In this document: positions 15,601 through 23,194 of the stretch, in pieces | How positions within the stretch are numbered: position 1 is the first letter of the stretch | Layout: each line of letters opens with the position of its first letter | Source: Halobacteriales archaeon QS_5_70_15 | Lineage (GTDB): Archaea > Halobacteriota > Halobacteria > Halobacteriales > Haloarculaceae | NCBI GenBank assembly: GCA_003022005.1 | Contig: PXRQ01000088.1 | Location: 1,927-43,617 of the forward strand | Length of the DNA stretch: 41,691 bases | Direction: 5' to 3' | Notes under the pieces: generated by a model | What the model was told of the DNA's origin: nothing | Seen by the model: only the letters and a program-made list of their open reading frames with translations | Databases searched by the model: none | Position numbers and translations under genes: made by a program

Positions 15601-16035
15601 ATGGACGTCGAGACGGTCCTCGCACCGGTGGACCGCAGCGAGGCGGCGATGGAGGCCTTCGAGTACGCCGTCGCCGTCGCCGACCGCTACGACGCGGAGG
15701 TCCACGCGCTGCACGTCCTCAGCGAGGCGGCCTCCCGAGGGGTCGCCGCCGGCGAGATCACCGACGAGGACGTCGCCGAGATGGCCGAGGAGCTGATGTC
15801 CGCGACCCGCGAGATCGCCGGGAGGACGCCGCTGAACCACTCCTCGGCGTACGGCTTCTCCGCCGACCGGCTCACACAGCACCCCGGGAGCGTCATCCTC
15901 GACGCCGCCGACGAGGCCGCCGCCGACTTCATCGTCCTGCCGCGCGAACCCGTCACGGGCGACCCGGAGGCGGTCATCGAGAAGGCCGCCGAGTACGTCC
16001 TCGCGTACGCCACACAGCCGGTTCTCTCGGTGTAG
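15601..16035 (+). CDS. Universal stress protein lacking the ATP-loop motif
   Basis: The 144-residue protein MDVETVLAPVDRSEAAMEAFEYAV shows the UspA fold and ends TQPVLSV as the family does. The usual G-x2-G-x9-G-S/T loop is replaced by LPREPVTGDPEAVIEKAAEYV, so it probably does not bind ATP in the standard way and may act as a partner subunit. The ATG at 15601 is preceded by a TTTTTGTTTACA tract at about 15571-15582, a likely TATA region. It is divergent from the ATP-type Usp at 15414. Confidence 0.88.
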   Translation: MDVETVLAPVDRSEAAMEAFEYAVAVADRYDAEVHALHVLSEAASRGVAAGEITDEDVAEMAEELMSATREIAGRTPLNHSSAYGFSADRLTQHPGSVILDAADEAAADFIVLPREPVTGDPEAVIEKAAEYVLAYATQPVLSV

Positions 16036-16127
16036 TCCGTCGACGCTCCGGCGCCGGGAGGAGTGGGACGCCGGATTCGGCGACCCCGGGACGTCCGCCC
16101 GCGGCTCGTGCGGTCGTTCGTAGCCCG

Positions 16128-16604
16128 TCACCGATGATCGCAGACCCCGCCCGGCGCTCGCCACCGCTCGACGGTGAGCCAGACGCGATCGATCCCCTCC
16201 TTGCGGCCGGCCCCGAGCAGCGACTCGATGAGCCGCGTCCCGACGCCGGCGTTCTGGTACGCCGCGAGGACGAAGATGGCGAGTTCGTACGCGTCCGAGC
16301 CGTCGGGAACGAGGGTCGCGTGGCCGACGGCGTCCGTGTCGTGCCACGCGACGACGTTCACGGAGTCCGGCGTGAGGATGTTCTCGAGCCACGTCCGGAT
16401 CTGCTTCTCGGCGGACGGCGGGATGCCCTGGGCCCGGTCCTCCGGATCGAACGCCACGTACATCTCCGCGAGCGTCTCGAACTCGTCCTCGACCGGGCCC
16501 TCGCCGTACGAGTGAACGTGCAGTTCCCGCCCCTCCGCGTCCTCGAACGACCGCGGCGGCGGGCCGTACGGACCGGCCACCTCGTCGGGGTAGACGCGGG
16601 TCAT
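16128..16604 (-). pseudogene. GNAT acetyltransferase with a cut C-terminus
   Basis: The protein has the GNAT core: AVGHATLVPDG, the AIFVLAAYQNAGVGTRLIESLL segment carrying the acetyl-CoA-binding Q-x-x-G-x-G/A, and RVWLTVER. In intact relatives this last strand runs into a conserved (N)xPAxxLYxKxGF block of about 25-35 residues. Here it changes to RWRAPGGVCDHR and stops. None of the other frames restores the LYxKxGF block in the 90 bases left before the neighbouring gene, so the end was probably deleted. The start overlaps the upstream Usp stop (ATGA), indicating a two-gene operon. It may still fold, but activity is doubtful. Confidence 0.65.
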
Positions 16605-16969
16605 CGGATCAGGGTCACGGAGGTGTTCGCGTTCAGGACCACGAACTCCGCGATCTCGCCCAGGGTCACCTTCCCGAGCGGCGAGGTCTCCCCGCCCCCG
16701 AGGACCAGCCGATCGAACCCCTCCTGCTCGGCCACCTCGACCAGTCGGCTCCCGGCGTGACCCTCCAACGTGAGCACCTCGGCGTCGACGGGGGCCGCCT
16801 CGACGCGCCCCTCGACCCGGTCGCGGACCGCCTCGACGGACATCTCCGAATCTGGGTCCTCGACGACGGCGACGGTCAGGGTATCGCCCGCCTCGGCCGC
16901 CCGCTCGAGGGTCCGTTCGAGCGCGCGGAACGAGGCCTCGTCCCCGCCGATACCCAGAAGCACTCTCAT
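16601..16969 (-). CDS. Universal stress protein-like protein (122 aa)
   Basis: MRVLLGIGGDEASFRALERTLE begins a compact UspA-like fold; the loop near the end reads LGGGETSPLGKVTLGEIAEFVV, a variant of G-x2-G-x9-G, and it ends NTSVTLIR. A start 9 codons upstream is open, but the Met at 16969 begins the conserved first strand. The stop overlaps the start of the acetyltransferase gene (ATGA), so the two are coupled. The pairing of a Usp with a GNAT enzyme hints at a stress-linked modification unit, but the partner looks damaged. Confidence 0.82.
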   Translation of the reverse strand: MRVLLGIGGDEASFRALERTLERAAEAGDTLTVAVVEDPDSEMSVEAVRDRVEGRVEAAPVDAEVLTLEGHAGSRLVEVAEQEGFDRLVLGGGETSPLGKVTLGEIAEFVVLNANTSVTLIR

Positions 16970-17101
16970 GACTGGGGGATGTGCGTCCCGCGGCAAAAGC
17001 CTACGCTTCCGTCCCGCGGGAACCGGACCCGGGCGGGCCCGTCCCCGGGCGTGATCCCCTTCGGAGCGAACCCTTTGTCCGGCCGCGACCCAGCGACGGC
17101 C

Positions 17102-17494
17102 ATGGGTCCGATCGGGAACGCCCGGGACCAGCTCCCCGGGGTCGTGACGTTCCTCGTTCTCGGGGTGGGCCTCGCGGACCCCTTCCTGAACGTCGTTCCC
17201 GGGATCCCGTTCTGGGCGATATTCGTTATCGGGTTCGCGGTCGTCCTCCCGCTGGTCGGGATCCTGTTCGACGAGGACGACGAGGGGCCGACCGGAGACC
17301 GATCGCCGGATCGGACTGACGAGCGGGAGGAAGAGGAGCCGCTGGAGCGGCTAAAGCGCCGGTACGCTGAGGGCGAACTCACCGAGGAGGAGTTCGAACA
17401 CCGGCTCGAGCGACTCATGGAGACCGAGGACGAGACCTCGGCGGCCGACTACCCCCGGCGTGAGCGTCCGGGCCGCGAACGCGAGGAGGCGTAG
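17102..17494 (+). CDS. Two-helix membrane protein with SHOCT domain
   Basis: The 130-residue protein starts MGPIGNARDQLPGVVTFLVLG, with two hydrophobic helices (about 12-30 and 33-54), an acidic linker and a C-terminal SHOCT segment (LERLKRRYAEGELTEEEFEHRLE). SHOCT is a short helical oligomerisation element common in haloarchaeal membrane proteins. The ATG at 17102 follows a GGCC context; the longer upstream frame is not conserved. The function is unknown. It is followed after 70 bases by the DUF5806 gene on the same strand. Confidence 0.82.
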   Translation: MGPIGNARDQLPGVVTFLVLGVGLADPFLNVVPGIPFWAIFVIGFAVVLPLVGILFDEDDEGPTGDRSPDRTDEREEEEPLERLKRRYAEGELTEEEFEHRLERLMETEDETSAADYPRRERPGREREEA

Positions 17495-17564
17495 CGGCCG
17501 ACCCGTCCGCCGCCCGTCAGACGCGCCCGACAGGTCTTTTTGTGGACGGCACCCACGCCGAAAC

Positions 17565-18275
17565 ATGACCGAGGAGTCGCCCGGGGAGGCGGACCGGCAG
17601 GACGGGGACCCGACGCCGGCTGTCACGCGGGTCGAGGACACGGGGGTCGACGGGGACGGGCCGACGCAGGCCGTCTCCCGTGTCGAGGACGCGGGTGACA
17701 CGGAGGTCCCGCCGGACGTCCGCGAGTACGCCCGGTTCTCGAAGATCGACGGCGCGACCTACGACCGCGCGAACGAGTTCCTCCGGGACCGCACCTACAT
17801 CACGGCCCGCGAGTGGGCCATCGCGCGGCTCTGTGCGGACTTCCGCACCGAAACCGGCGTCGAGATGACGAAGATCGGCGAGAACCTCCCACACCTCGTG
17901 CCGTTCATGACGGACACCTACACCCCCCAGGCGGTGAACCAGGCCCGGTCGTCGTTCAAGGCCAAGGTCCGGAAGGCCGGCGCGACCTTCCTCTACGGCG
18001 CGATGTGCGACTTCTTCACCGCCGAGGAGCTCGACGACCTGATGTACGAGGTGACGGAGGTGGCGAAGTTCCTGCTGGAGGTGGAGGGCGTCGAACTCAC
18101 CGTCGACGAGGAGCTCGAGGCCGAGGACCGTATCTCCAGCGTCATGCGCGAGGTCCGGAAGTCATCGGCGGCCCTGCGCCACGACCACGTCACCTGTCCG
18201 GAGTGCGGCCACGAACTCTCGCCCGACGGCGAACACGTGGAGAACGAGCCGGAACCCGCCAGCGCGGACGACTAA
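17565..18275 (+). CDS. DUF5806-like haloarchaeal protein
   Basis: The 236-residue protein has a variable acidic N-terminus containing two copies of a T/S-x-AV-(T/S)-RVED repeat (near 18-25 and 34-42). A well-conserved-looking helical body follows (YARFSKIDGATYDRANEFL, AREWAIARLCADFRTETGVEMTKIG) and the end carries a half zinc-ribbon CPECG. It matches the family I recall as DUF5806. The helical body could be DNA-binding, but nothing proves this. A CTTTTTGTGG box lies about 30 bases upstream of the ATG. Confidence 0.78.
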   Translation: MTEESPGEADRQDGDPTPAVTRVEDTGVDGDGPTQAVSRVEDAGDTEVPPDVREYARFSKIDGATYDRANEFLRDRTYITAREWAIARLCADFRTETGVEMTKIGENLPHLVPFMTDTYTPQAVNQARSSFKAKVRKAGATFLYGAMCDFFTAEELDDLMYEVTEVAKFLLEVEGVELTVDEELEAEDRISSVMREVRKSSAALRHDHVTCPECGHELSPDGEHVENEPEPASADD

Positions 18276-18296
18276 CACACCACTTTCTATTCCTCG

Positions 18297-18331
18297 GGGT
18301 CCCTCATTCGCTTCGCTCGCTCGGGACCCAC
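18297..18331 (+). terminator. Palindrome after the DUF5806 gene
   Basis: GGTCCC (18299-18304) pairs with GGGACC (18324-18329) around a CGCTTCGCTCG core. The core matches the palindromes at 3412-3434 and 25244-25274. It stands about 25 bases past a stop codon and may end transcription. Confidence 0.5.
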
Positions 18332-18705
18332 TCGTCACAAAAACGTGGGGAGAAAGTGCGCCCCTCGCTTCCTGCGGTCGCTCGGGGTGGGTGAACCGCG
18401 CTCGCTACGCTCGCGCGAATGCTCGTGCTCCCCGTTCCCGGAACAGGTGCGGTACCGTTCCGACAGCACCCGCGAGCGAGGCGCGTAGTTCCCGTGTGCG
18501 CCAGCGAACGAAGGACGTCGGCGGACGAGCGAAGCGAGTCCCCCCGAGCGCCGAGCGAGCGGCCTTTTTCATCCATGTTTTTGGACCGGGGGCTCCCGCA
18601 GCGAGCGAAGCGAGGCCGACCGAAGGGAGGCCTCGTTGGCGAACGGGGAGCGAAGCGACCCGTGAGCCGAAGCGAGCGAGGAAGCCCCCGGCTCGAAAAA
18701 GATGG
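18332..18705. repeat. Spacer rich in CGAGCGAAGCGAG-type repeats
   Basis: No protein gene is credible here; the long open frames are Arg- and Ser-rich low-complexity shadows. Variants of GAGCGAAGCGAG recur on both strands (for example near 18531, 18602, 18651 and 18672). CCGGGGGCT (18586-18594) pairs exactly with AGCCCCCGG (18683-18691), enclosing a repeat-filled 88-base loop, with T runs at 18564 and A runs at 18696 just outside. It adjoins the 3' end of the RNase P RNA gene. Confidence 0.55.
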
Positions 18706-19090
18706 TGGCTGAGGGGAGTAAGCCCCCTTCTGTTCGGCCCGGCATTCGGCTGAGCACCCGTCGCGTGTCCGGGCTACCTTGGTGCGACGGGCTTGCACCG
18801 GCGAGGTTGCGCCGTTCCATCCGTTCTCCACGGTCGGCGGCTCGGCGGCCGCGGAGCGCTCGCACATCCCGTGGCCGGCTTCGCCGACCACGCAGCCCTC
18901 GGCGGGTTAGCTCGCTCCCCTCGCGGGTCGTTTCGCGCGCCTCATCGGTCGCGTGGAGCGGTCTCGTTTCTGTTCCAGAGCCAGCGGTCTCCCGCTCCGG
19001 ACTTGCGTCCGGTCGCCCGCCCGGACGGTGGGGGGACTTTCCTCACTTCCGGGTCGCCCCGGTAGCGGAGGCCGGGCTCCCTCTGCCGCT
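18706..19090 (-). ncRNA. rnpB: RNase P RNA
   Basis: Read on the minus strand the region carries universal RNase P RNA elements in order. GAGGAAAGTCC, the CR-I signature, is near 19040. GGAACAGAAACGAG lies in the middle near 18970. Near the 3' end CCGAACAGAAGGGGGCTTAC is followed by CTCCCCTCAGCC. The 5' GGCAGAGGGA (about 19089-19079) can pair with the 3' TCCCCTCAGCC, with one mismatch, to form P1, which sets the ends. The length of about 385 bases fits archaeal type A RNA. It is the catalytic RNA that matures tRNA 5' ends. A CTTAAT box lies 22-27 bases upstream and a CTTTTTC tract follows the 3' end. The ends are approximate. Confidence 0.88.
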
Positions 19091-19108
19091 CGAGGCTAGC
19101 CCGCTCGG

Positions 19109-19119
19109 GGGATTAAGCC
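19109..19119 (-). promoter_or_regulatory. TATA-like box of rnpB
   Basis: On the minus strand GGGCTTAATCC lies about 22-28 bases before the inferred RNA start. It overlaps the stop codon of the BASS transporter gene, so rnpB promoter and transporter end share sequence. Confidence 0.5.
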
Positions 19120-20039
19120 CTCCGATGGCCGGAGAGACGGCGGGCGAGCGCGGCGCTCGAGACCATCTCGACGAGGCCGAACGCCACGGCGGGAAGGGCG
19201 GCCGCCGTCGGGAACCCCGCCGCGACGACCACGCCGGCCGCGACGGCGAAGTCGCGCATCCCGACCGAGAACAGCGCGGTCACGCGTTCCTCGGCGCCGA
19301 GCGGGCGACCGACGAGCCAGCCGAGCGCGTAGCCGACGCCGTTCAGCGCCGCCGCGCCCGCGGTGACGGCCACGAGGGTCCCCCGGGGACCGCCGCGGAC
19401 GAGCCCCGCGTTCGCCGCCGTGACGATCCCGATGACGAGGACGACCATCAGCGCCGACACCGAGGGGTAGTACCGGTCGTACCGGCCCACGCGGTCGGGG
19501 AACCGCGCCCGGAAGCCGACGGCGACGCCCATCGGGAGGACTACCGCGAGCCCCAGGCTGCGCACGACGCCCGCGGGGTCGAACGGGACGGCCGTGCCGA
19601 GGAGGACCACGACCGCGGCGGGGACGAGGCCGACGCTCCCGACCCCCACGAGCACGAGCACGACCGAGGAGAGCGCCGTGTCCCCGCCCGCGAGTTCGGT
19701 CATCACGGGCGAGACGAGCTCGGGCGTGACCGCCCCGAGCACGACGAACCCGACGGTCGCCGCGGGCGGGAGCGAGAGGGCACGCGCGACGGCGAACGCC
19801 GCGAGCGGCATCCCGACCTGGGCGACCAGCAGGAGGCCGACCGCCCTCGGGCTGACCCGCCGGAACGCCGCCGGCGACAGGGTCAGCGAGACGCCGCCGA
19901 CCATCACCGCGAGGATCGGCGTCGTGAGCGGTGTGAGTCGGCCGAGCGACGGGAGGGCGAGGCCGAGGCCGACCGCCGCCACGACCCAGACGACGAGGTA
20001 GTCGTCGAGCAGCGCGGCAATCCCTTCGAGCCGTGACAC
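19113..20039 (-). CDS. BASS-family (bile acid:sodium symporter-like) transporter
   Basis: The 308-residue protein is almost wholly hydrophobic, with about nine or ten helices. Typical segments are ALPSLGRLTPLTTPILAVMVGGVSLTL, GAVTPELVSPVMTELAGGDTALS and a late FSVGMRDFAVAAGVVVAAG, which corresponds to the conserved crossing region of BASS proteins. Members carry organic anions such as pyruvate, pantothenate or bile-acid-like compounds with Na+. The substrate cannot be told. It starts with GTG at 20039. It ends directly before the rnpB promoter and follows the Rdx gene on the same strand after about 170 bases. Confidence 0.8.
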   Translation of the reverse strand: MSRLEGIAALLDDYLVVWVVAAVGLGLALPSLGRLTPLTTPILAVMVGGVSLTLSPAAFRRVSPRAVGLLLVAQVGMPLAAFAVARALSLPPAATVGFVVLGAVTPELVSPVMTELAGGDTALSSVVLVLVGVGSVGLVPAAVVVLLGTAVPFDPAGVVRSLGLAVVLPMGVAVGFRARFPDRVGRYDRYYPSVSALMVVLVIGIVTAANAGLVRGGPRGTLVAVTAGAAALNGVGYALGWLVGRPLGAEERVTALFSVGMRDFAVAAGVVVAAGFPTAAALPAVAFGLVEMVSSAALARRLSGHRRA

Positions 20040-20161
20040 ACGCGGTCCTGCGGCGGGGTGACCGATAAACGGCCGCCGTTCGTGCGCGGCCCGGTCGACC
20101 TCGAGGACCGCCCGCGGGAACGGGAAGCCGTTCGCACGGACGGACGTGACGATTAACCGGC

Positions 20162-20185
20162 GAGCGCCCCGGCGAATGGGCGCTC
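20162..20185 (-). terminator. Hairpin between the Rdx and BASS genes
   Basis: GAGCGCC (20162-20168) pairs with GGCGCTC (20179-20185). It lies about 30 bases past the Rdx stop, on the same transcript strand, after a TGATACGG stop motif (20208-20215). Confidence 0.45.
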
Positions 20186-20212
20186 ACCGGTAGAGGACTA
20201 CACCCGCCCGTA

Positions 20213-20461
20213 TCAGGCGGTCGCGCCCACCTGTTCCGCGACGGCGTCGCCGATCCCCTCGACGTCGTAGTCGTCCTCGGCCTTGTCGAAGACGGTCTCG
20301 CCGTCGACGCGAACCTCGAGGACGCCGCTGTCACCGGTCACGAGGGCGACGCGATCCAGCTGCTGACCGAAACGGTCGAGAAGCGCCGTCTGCACGTCGA
20401 CGGCCCGGTTCAGGTACCCGCACGGGACACAGTACTCGATCTCGACGGCTGGTTCGGACAT
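20213..20461 (-). CDS. Rdx (SelT/SelW/SelH) thioredoxin-like protein
   Basis: The 82-residue protein MSEPAVEIEYCVPCGYLNRAVDV has the redox CxxC (C11-V-P-C14) at the end of the first strand, and a second half GVLEVRVDGETVFDKAEDDYDVEGI typical of Rdx proteins, which have a short thioredoxin-like fold. In animals the first Cys pair includes selenocysteine; here both are Cys. The role is presumed thiol redox chemistry in the cytoplasm. The stop codon begins the TGATACGG motif. Confidence 0.9.
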   Translation of the reverse strand: MSEPAVEIEYCVPCGYLNRAVDVQTALLDRFGQQLDRVALVTGDSGVLEVRVDGETVFDKAEDDYDVEGIGDAVAEQVGATA

Positions 20462-20531
20462 GACGGTGGGTCGTACCGACTCCCGAGTAAGCTACCCTAC
20501 TTGGCTTGGGGGTAATGACCCCGCTCGCTCG

Positions 20532-21849
20532 TTGAGGGTAGGGCTTTCGCGTGGACTCCCGTTCTACGCCTCGGGTGAGGCGGGAAGGTCGTACTCTCCA
20601 CTCACGTTCAACGTCCCGCGATTCAAGCGCACGTCTACGGGTGCGCCTCCGTCGTCTGCGTTTTGCCGACGCCGGAGATACTGCAAACCGATGTTCTTGG
20701 ATTGCTCTTTGGCCTTGTATGCGACATACTCGTAGAGGCGGCGGAAGGCCCACAGATGATGCCACGACGCCTGTGGCACGTTCTCACGAATGTCGATCAG
20801 GTCCTCGAACACGATACGCGAACAGTCGTGTTCGACGGCTTCGGCCACGATTTCGTTAGCGACACGATGCAGGAATATCTCGAAGCGTCCGTCCTCTTTG
20901 CGCTTGACGCCTGCTATCGCGTCGTGGGCGGCTCTCGTCCCGCACTGTTGGAGGTCGCCACGCCGTTTTTCGTACTCTCGCTTCCAGTGGTTGAACTCGT
21001 CTGCCGACCAGAACCGTCCGGTCGAAGCGACCGCGAGTTGATTCACACCGAAGTCCACACCGAGGACTGTTCTGTGCCCGGTCGTGGTGTCGGTGTCGTC
21101 ATCCTCTTTGAGCATCGACGCATGGAGATACCAGTCGCCGTCACGCCGATGGAGTGTCGCCCGCCGAAACTCGAACTCCTCGTCCGTGACGTACTTCGTC
21201 GGCGGCTTTTCGGCGTCGTCGGGAAGGATGTACTCGCACTCGATTCGTCCGCCCACTGTTGACAGCGAAACGTGGTCACGGTGGAACGTGGCGCTTCGCT
21301 TGTCGTAGACAGCGGTATCCGCCGTGAACGTCGGGCGAGACGTACGTTGGTCGTTCTTGAGGCGTTCGACGCCGCTTTTGATGGATTCGACGGCTTGGCG
21401 AATCCCTTTCTGGACGAGGTTTGCGGTCAACCCCGTGTCCTCGCGTAGCTGGTCGTACAGAGCTTGTTCAGCCTTCGCTTTCGAGGTAACGTGGTAGCCG
21501 TCGTCGCCGTGCCAGCACCACCTACTCGCGGTGTTGGCACAGTACTTAAATTGCTCGACAGTCTCCCGAAGGTGTGCACCCGCGCTTTCCGGCGTGTCGA
21601 GCTTGATAACGGCGGTACGACGGTACTCCACGATATTTTCACATATCTTGGTGTAGCTACTTAATAGATGGGAGCTAACAGGCGCCAGTCCGGCGGCTGG
21701 TCAGTACCGTGTCGGCTTCCTCTCCACCCTACTCACTTGTGCTTCCGCCGGGGCCGGAAGCCCGGCGCTCTCTCCTCACGGGCCGTCAGGCCCGTTCGGA
21801 TGGTCAGAGGAATCCGCGATTCCTCACGACTTGAGGGTGGGGCCTCCGC
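20532..21849 (-). mobile_element. Degenerate IS200/IS605 (IS1341-type) element with solo tnpB
   Basis: A tnpB-type gene without tnpA is bracketed by two related direct sequences: TTGAGGGTAGGGCTTTCGC (20532-20550) and TTGAGGGTGGGGCCTCCGC (21831-21849), 16 of 19 bases alike. A hairpin-rich segment lies between the tnpB start and the right copy. The true element ends are not certain. The gene has an internal deletion, so the element is inactive unless helped in trans. Confidence 0.55.
20564..21631 (-). pseudogene. tnpB: TnpB-family RNA-guided nuclease with internal deletion (nuclease-dead)
   Basis: The 355-residue product has the TnpB helical N-terminus, then RuvC-I GVDFGVNQLA (D193) and RuvC-II IVFEDLIDIRE (E276). 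After YVAYKAKEQ (about 310) it jumps directly to SKNIGLQYLRRRQNADDGGAPVDV. Intact relatives carry about 40-50 residues here: a CxxC...CxxC zinc ribbon and the RuvC-III Asp in HADxNAAxNI. The loss is in frame, so the downstream tail is still read. With one catalytic Asp and the ribbon gone, DNA cutting should be abolished, although RNA and DNA binding might survive. Translation probably starts at GTG 21631. Decay is the simplest reading; a domesticated TldR-like role is possible. Confidence 0.82.
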
Positions 21850-21870
21850 CTCGAATTAGGTGAAAAGCTC
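21650..21870. other. Hairpin-rich flank upstream of tnpB
   Basis: Several short stems are packed here: CGCCGGGGCCGGAAGCCCGGCG near 21738-21759 in outline, GGGCC-GTCA-GGCCC near 21780-21793, and GAGGAATC-CGC-GATTCCTC at about 21808-21825. No protein gene is seen. It probably represents the left flank of the IS element, or the right end of a second, lost element. Confidence 0.45.
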
Positions 21871-21964
21871 CCGGCCCGGGAACCCGACGGAGGGTCCCAG
21901 TCTTCCACGGCGACGGCCGCTCCCGGTCCGGGAGACTATCGGTGGATCGGTACGACGGTTCGTA

Positions 21965-23095
21965 TCAGTCCTCGTCGATCCGGGCCGCGTCCGCGCGACA
22001 GCGCTCGGCCGCGGCGTCGACGTCGAACTCCCTGACGACCTCGCCGTCCTCCAGGAGGGGTTCGAGCAGGGGCTCGCCGTCGGCGTCGGTCCCCTCGAGC
22101 GCGACGTGGTGGCCCCCGTCCGGGGTTCGGTAGACCTGCTTGGTCCCCGAGAGCTTCCCGCGCTTGGCCGCGGGCTCGCCCTCCACCTCCACGATGTCGA
22201 GGCCGAAGTCCACCGGGTCGGCGTTCGAGATGTACGACCCGACGCCGAAGCCGTTGGCGACGTCGCGGAGGTGACGGACCGTCTCGGGGGTGAGCCCGCC
22301 GGAGACGAAGATGGCGACGTCCTCGTGGCCCCGGGTGTCGAGCTCCCACCGGACCTCGCGGGCGATGTGCCGGAAGTCGCCGCGGCGCGAGGAGGTGGTG
22401 TCGAGTCGGACGCTCTCGAGGTCCGGGACCGCCTCGGCGGCCCGCACCGCCTCGTCGACCTCGTCGGAGTACGTGTCGACGAGCGCGACCCGGGGCACGT
22501 CGGGGCCGACGCCCTCGTCGAACGCCCGCCAGGCGTCCTCCTGGTTGCCCTTCCCGAAGCAGATGACCAGCGCGTGGGGCATCGTCCCGCCGGCCTCGCG
22601 TCCGAGGGTTTCGCCGGCGGCGACGTGCGAGAACCCGTCGACGCCGCCGATCAGCGCCGACCGCTCGAGCGCCGCGGTGGACGCGGGGTGGATGTGCCGG
22701 GCGCCGAAGCTCAGCACCGGCTTCTCCCCGGCGGCTGCCTTCGCCTCCCGGGCCGCCGTCGCGACCGCCGAGGCGTAGGAGAGGAACCCGAGCAGCGACG
22801 TCTCGTACCGGGCGAACGGCCGGTACGGTCCCTCGATGCGCATCACCGGCCCGCCGTCGAAGTGGGCCCCCTCCCGGAGCGCGTGGACGTCCACGGGGAG
22901 CCCGGAGAGGAGGTGTGCGGCGTCCTTCAGTCCCGCGAGCACCTCGAACTCGCCCGTCGGGAACTGGTCGCCCGTCACCTCGGCGACCACGTGGGGGTTC
23001 AGACCGGCGTGGTCCAGAGCCTCCTCGGTCCGGCGGAAGTACGCGTCGGTGGCCTTCCCCTCGCGGACGGCCTCTTCGGAGACGAAGTCGAACAT
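21965..23095 (-). CDS. pncB: Nicotinate phosphoribosyltransferase
   Basis: The 376-residue protein has the family's LLGFLSYASAVATAA helix, FGARHIHP (catalytic His region), the TMPHALVICFG segment and the ribose-phosphate loop VALVDTYSDE, followed by RLDTTSSRRGD and VSGGL. It converts nicotinate and PRPP to nicotinate mononucleotide in NAD salvage, in the cytoplasm. The length and TMPHA/DTY motifs fit the shorter archaeal form. It starts at ATG 23095. The stop codon TGA begins TGATACGAACCGTCGT, a variant of the recurring gene-end motif. It stands alone, about 330 bases from the IS remnant. Confidence 0.93.
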   Translation of the reverse strand: MFDFVSEEAVREGKATDAYFRRTEEALDHAGLNPHVVAEVTGDQFPTGEFEVLAGLKDAAHLLSGLPVDVHALREGAHFDGGPVMRIEGPYRPFARYETSLLGFLSYASAVATAAREAKAAAGEKPVLSFGARHIHPASTAALERSALIGGVDGFSHVAAGETLGREAGGTMPHALVICFGKGNQEDAWRAFDEGVGPDVPRVALVDTYSDEVDEAVRAAEAVPDLESVRLDTTSSRRGDFRHIAREVRWELDTRGHEDVAIFVSGGLTPETVRHLRDVANGFGVGSYISNADPVDFGLDIVEVEGEPAAKRGKLSGTKQVYRTPDGGHHVALEGTDADGEPLLEPLLEDGEVVREFDVDAAAERCRADAARIDED

Positions 23096-23194
23096 ACCGG
23101 TCGCACGGCGTCCCGGTCGAAAAAGGGCCCGATCGGACCCGGACCCCGCGTCGTGACTCCCGAGATGGCGAACGCCTCGCCGCCGGGACGGCGC

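Noticed and set aside
14944..16969. Three Usp genes and a GNAT as a new stress system
   Set aside because: They lie on both strands in separate units, Usp genes are abundant in haloarchaea, and the GNAT is truncated; nothing ties them into one system.
18332..18705. CRISPR array in the repeat-rich spacer
   Set aside because: The repeats are short, degenerate and not regularly spaced, spacers are absent and no cas gene is in the window.
18304..18891. Several open frames in the 18.3-18.9 kb region
   Set aside because: Low-complexity Arg/Ser/Pro sequence over repeats and the RNase P RNA gene; no protein-like pattern.
18702..20036. Long plus-strand frame across rnpB and the BASS gene
   Set aside because: Antisense to a conserved RNA and a clear membrane transporter; extremely Arg/Asp-rich.
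21650..21870. Riboswitch upstream of pncB
   Set aside because: pncB is on the minus strand and this segment lies downstream of it; the stems fit IS-element flanks better.
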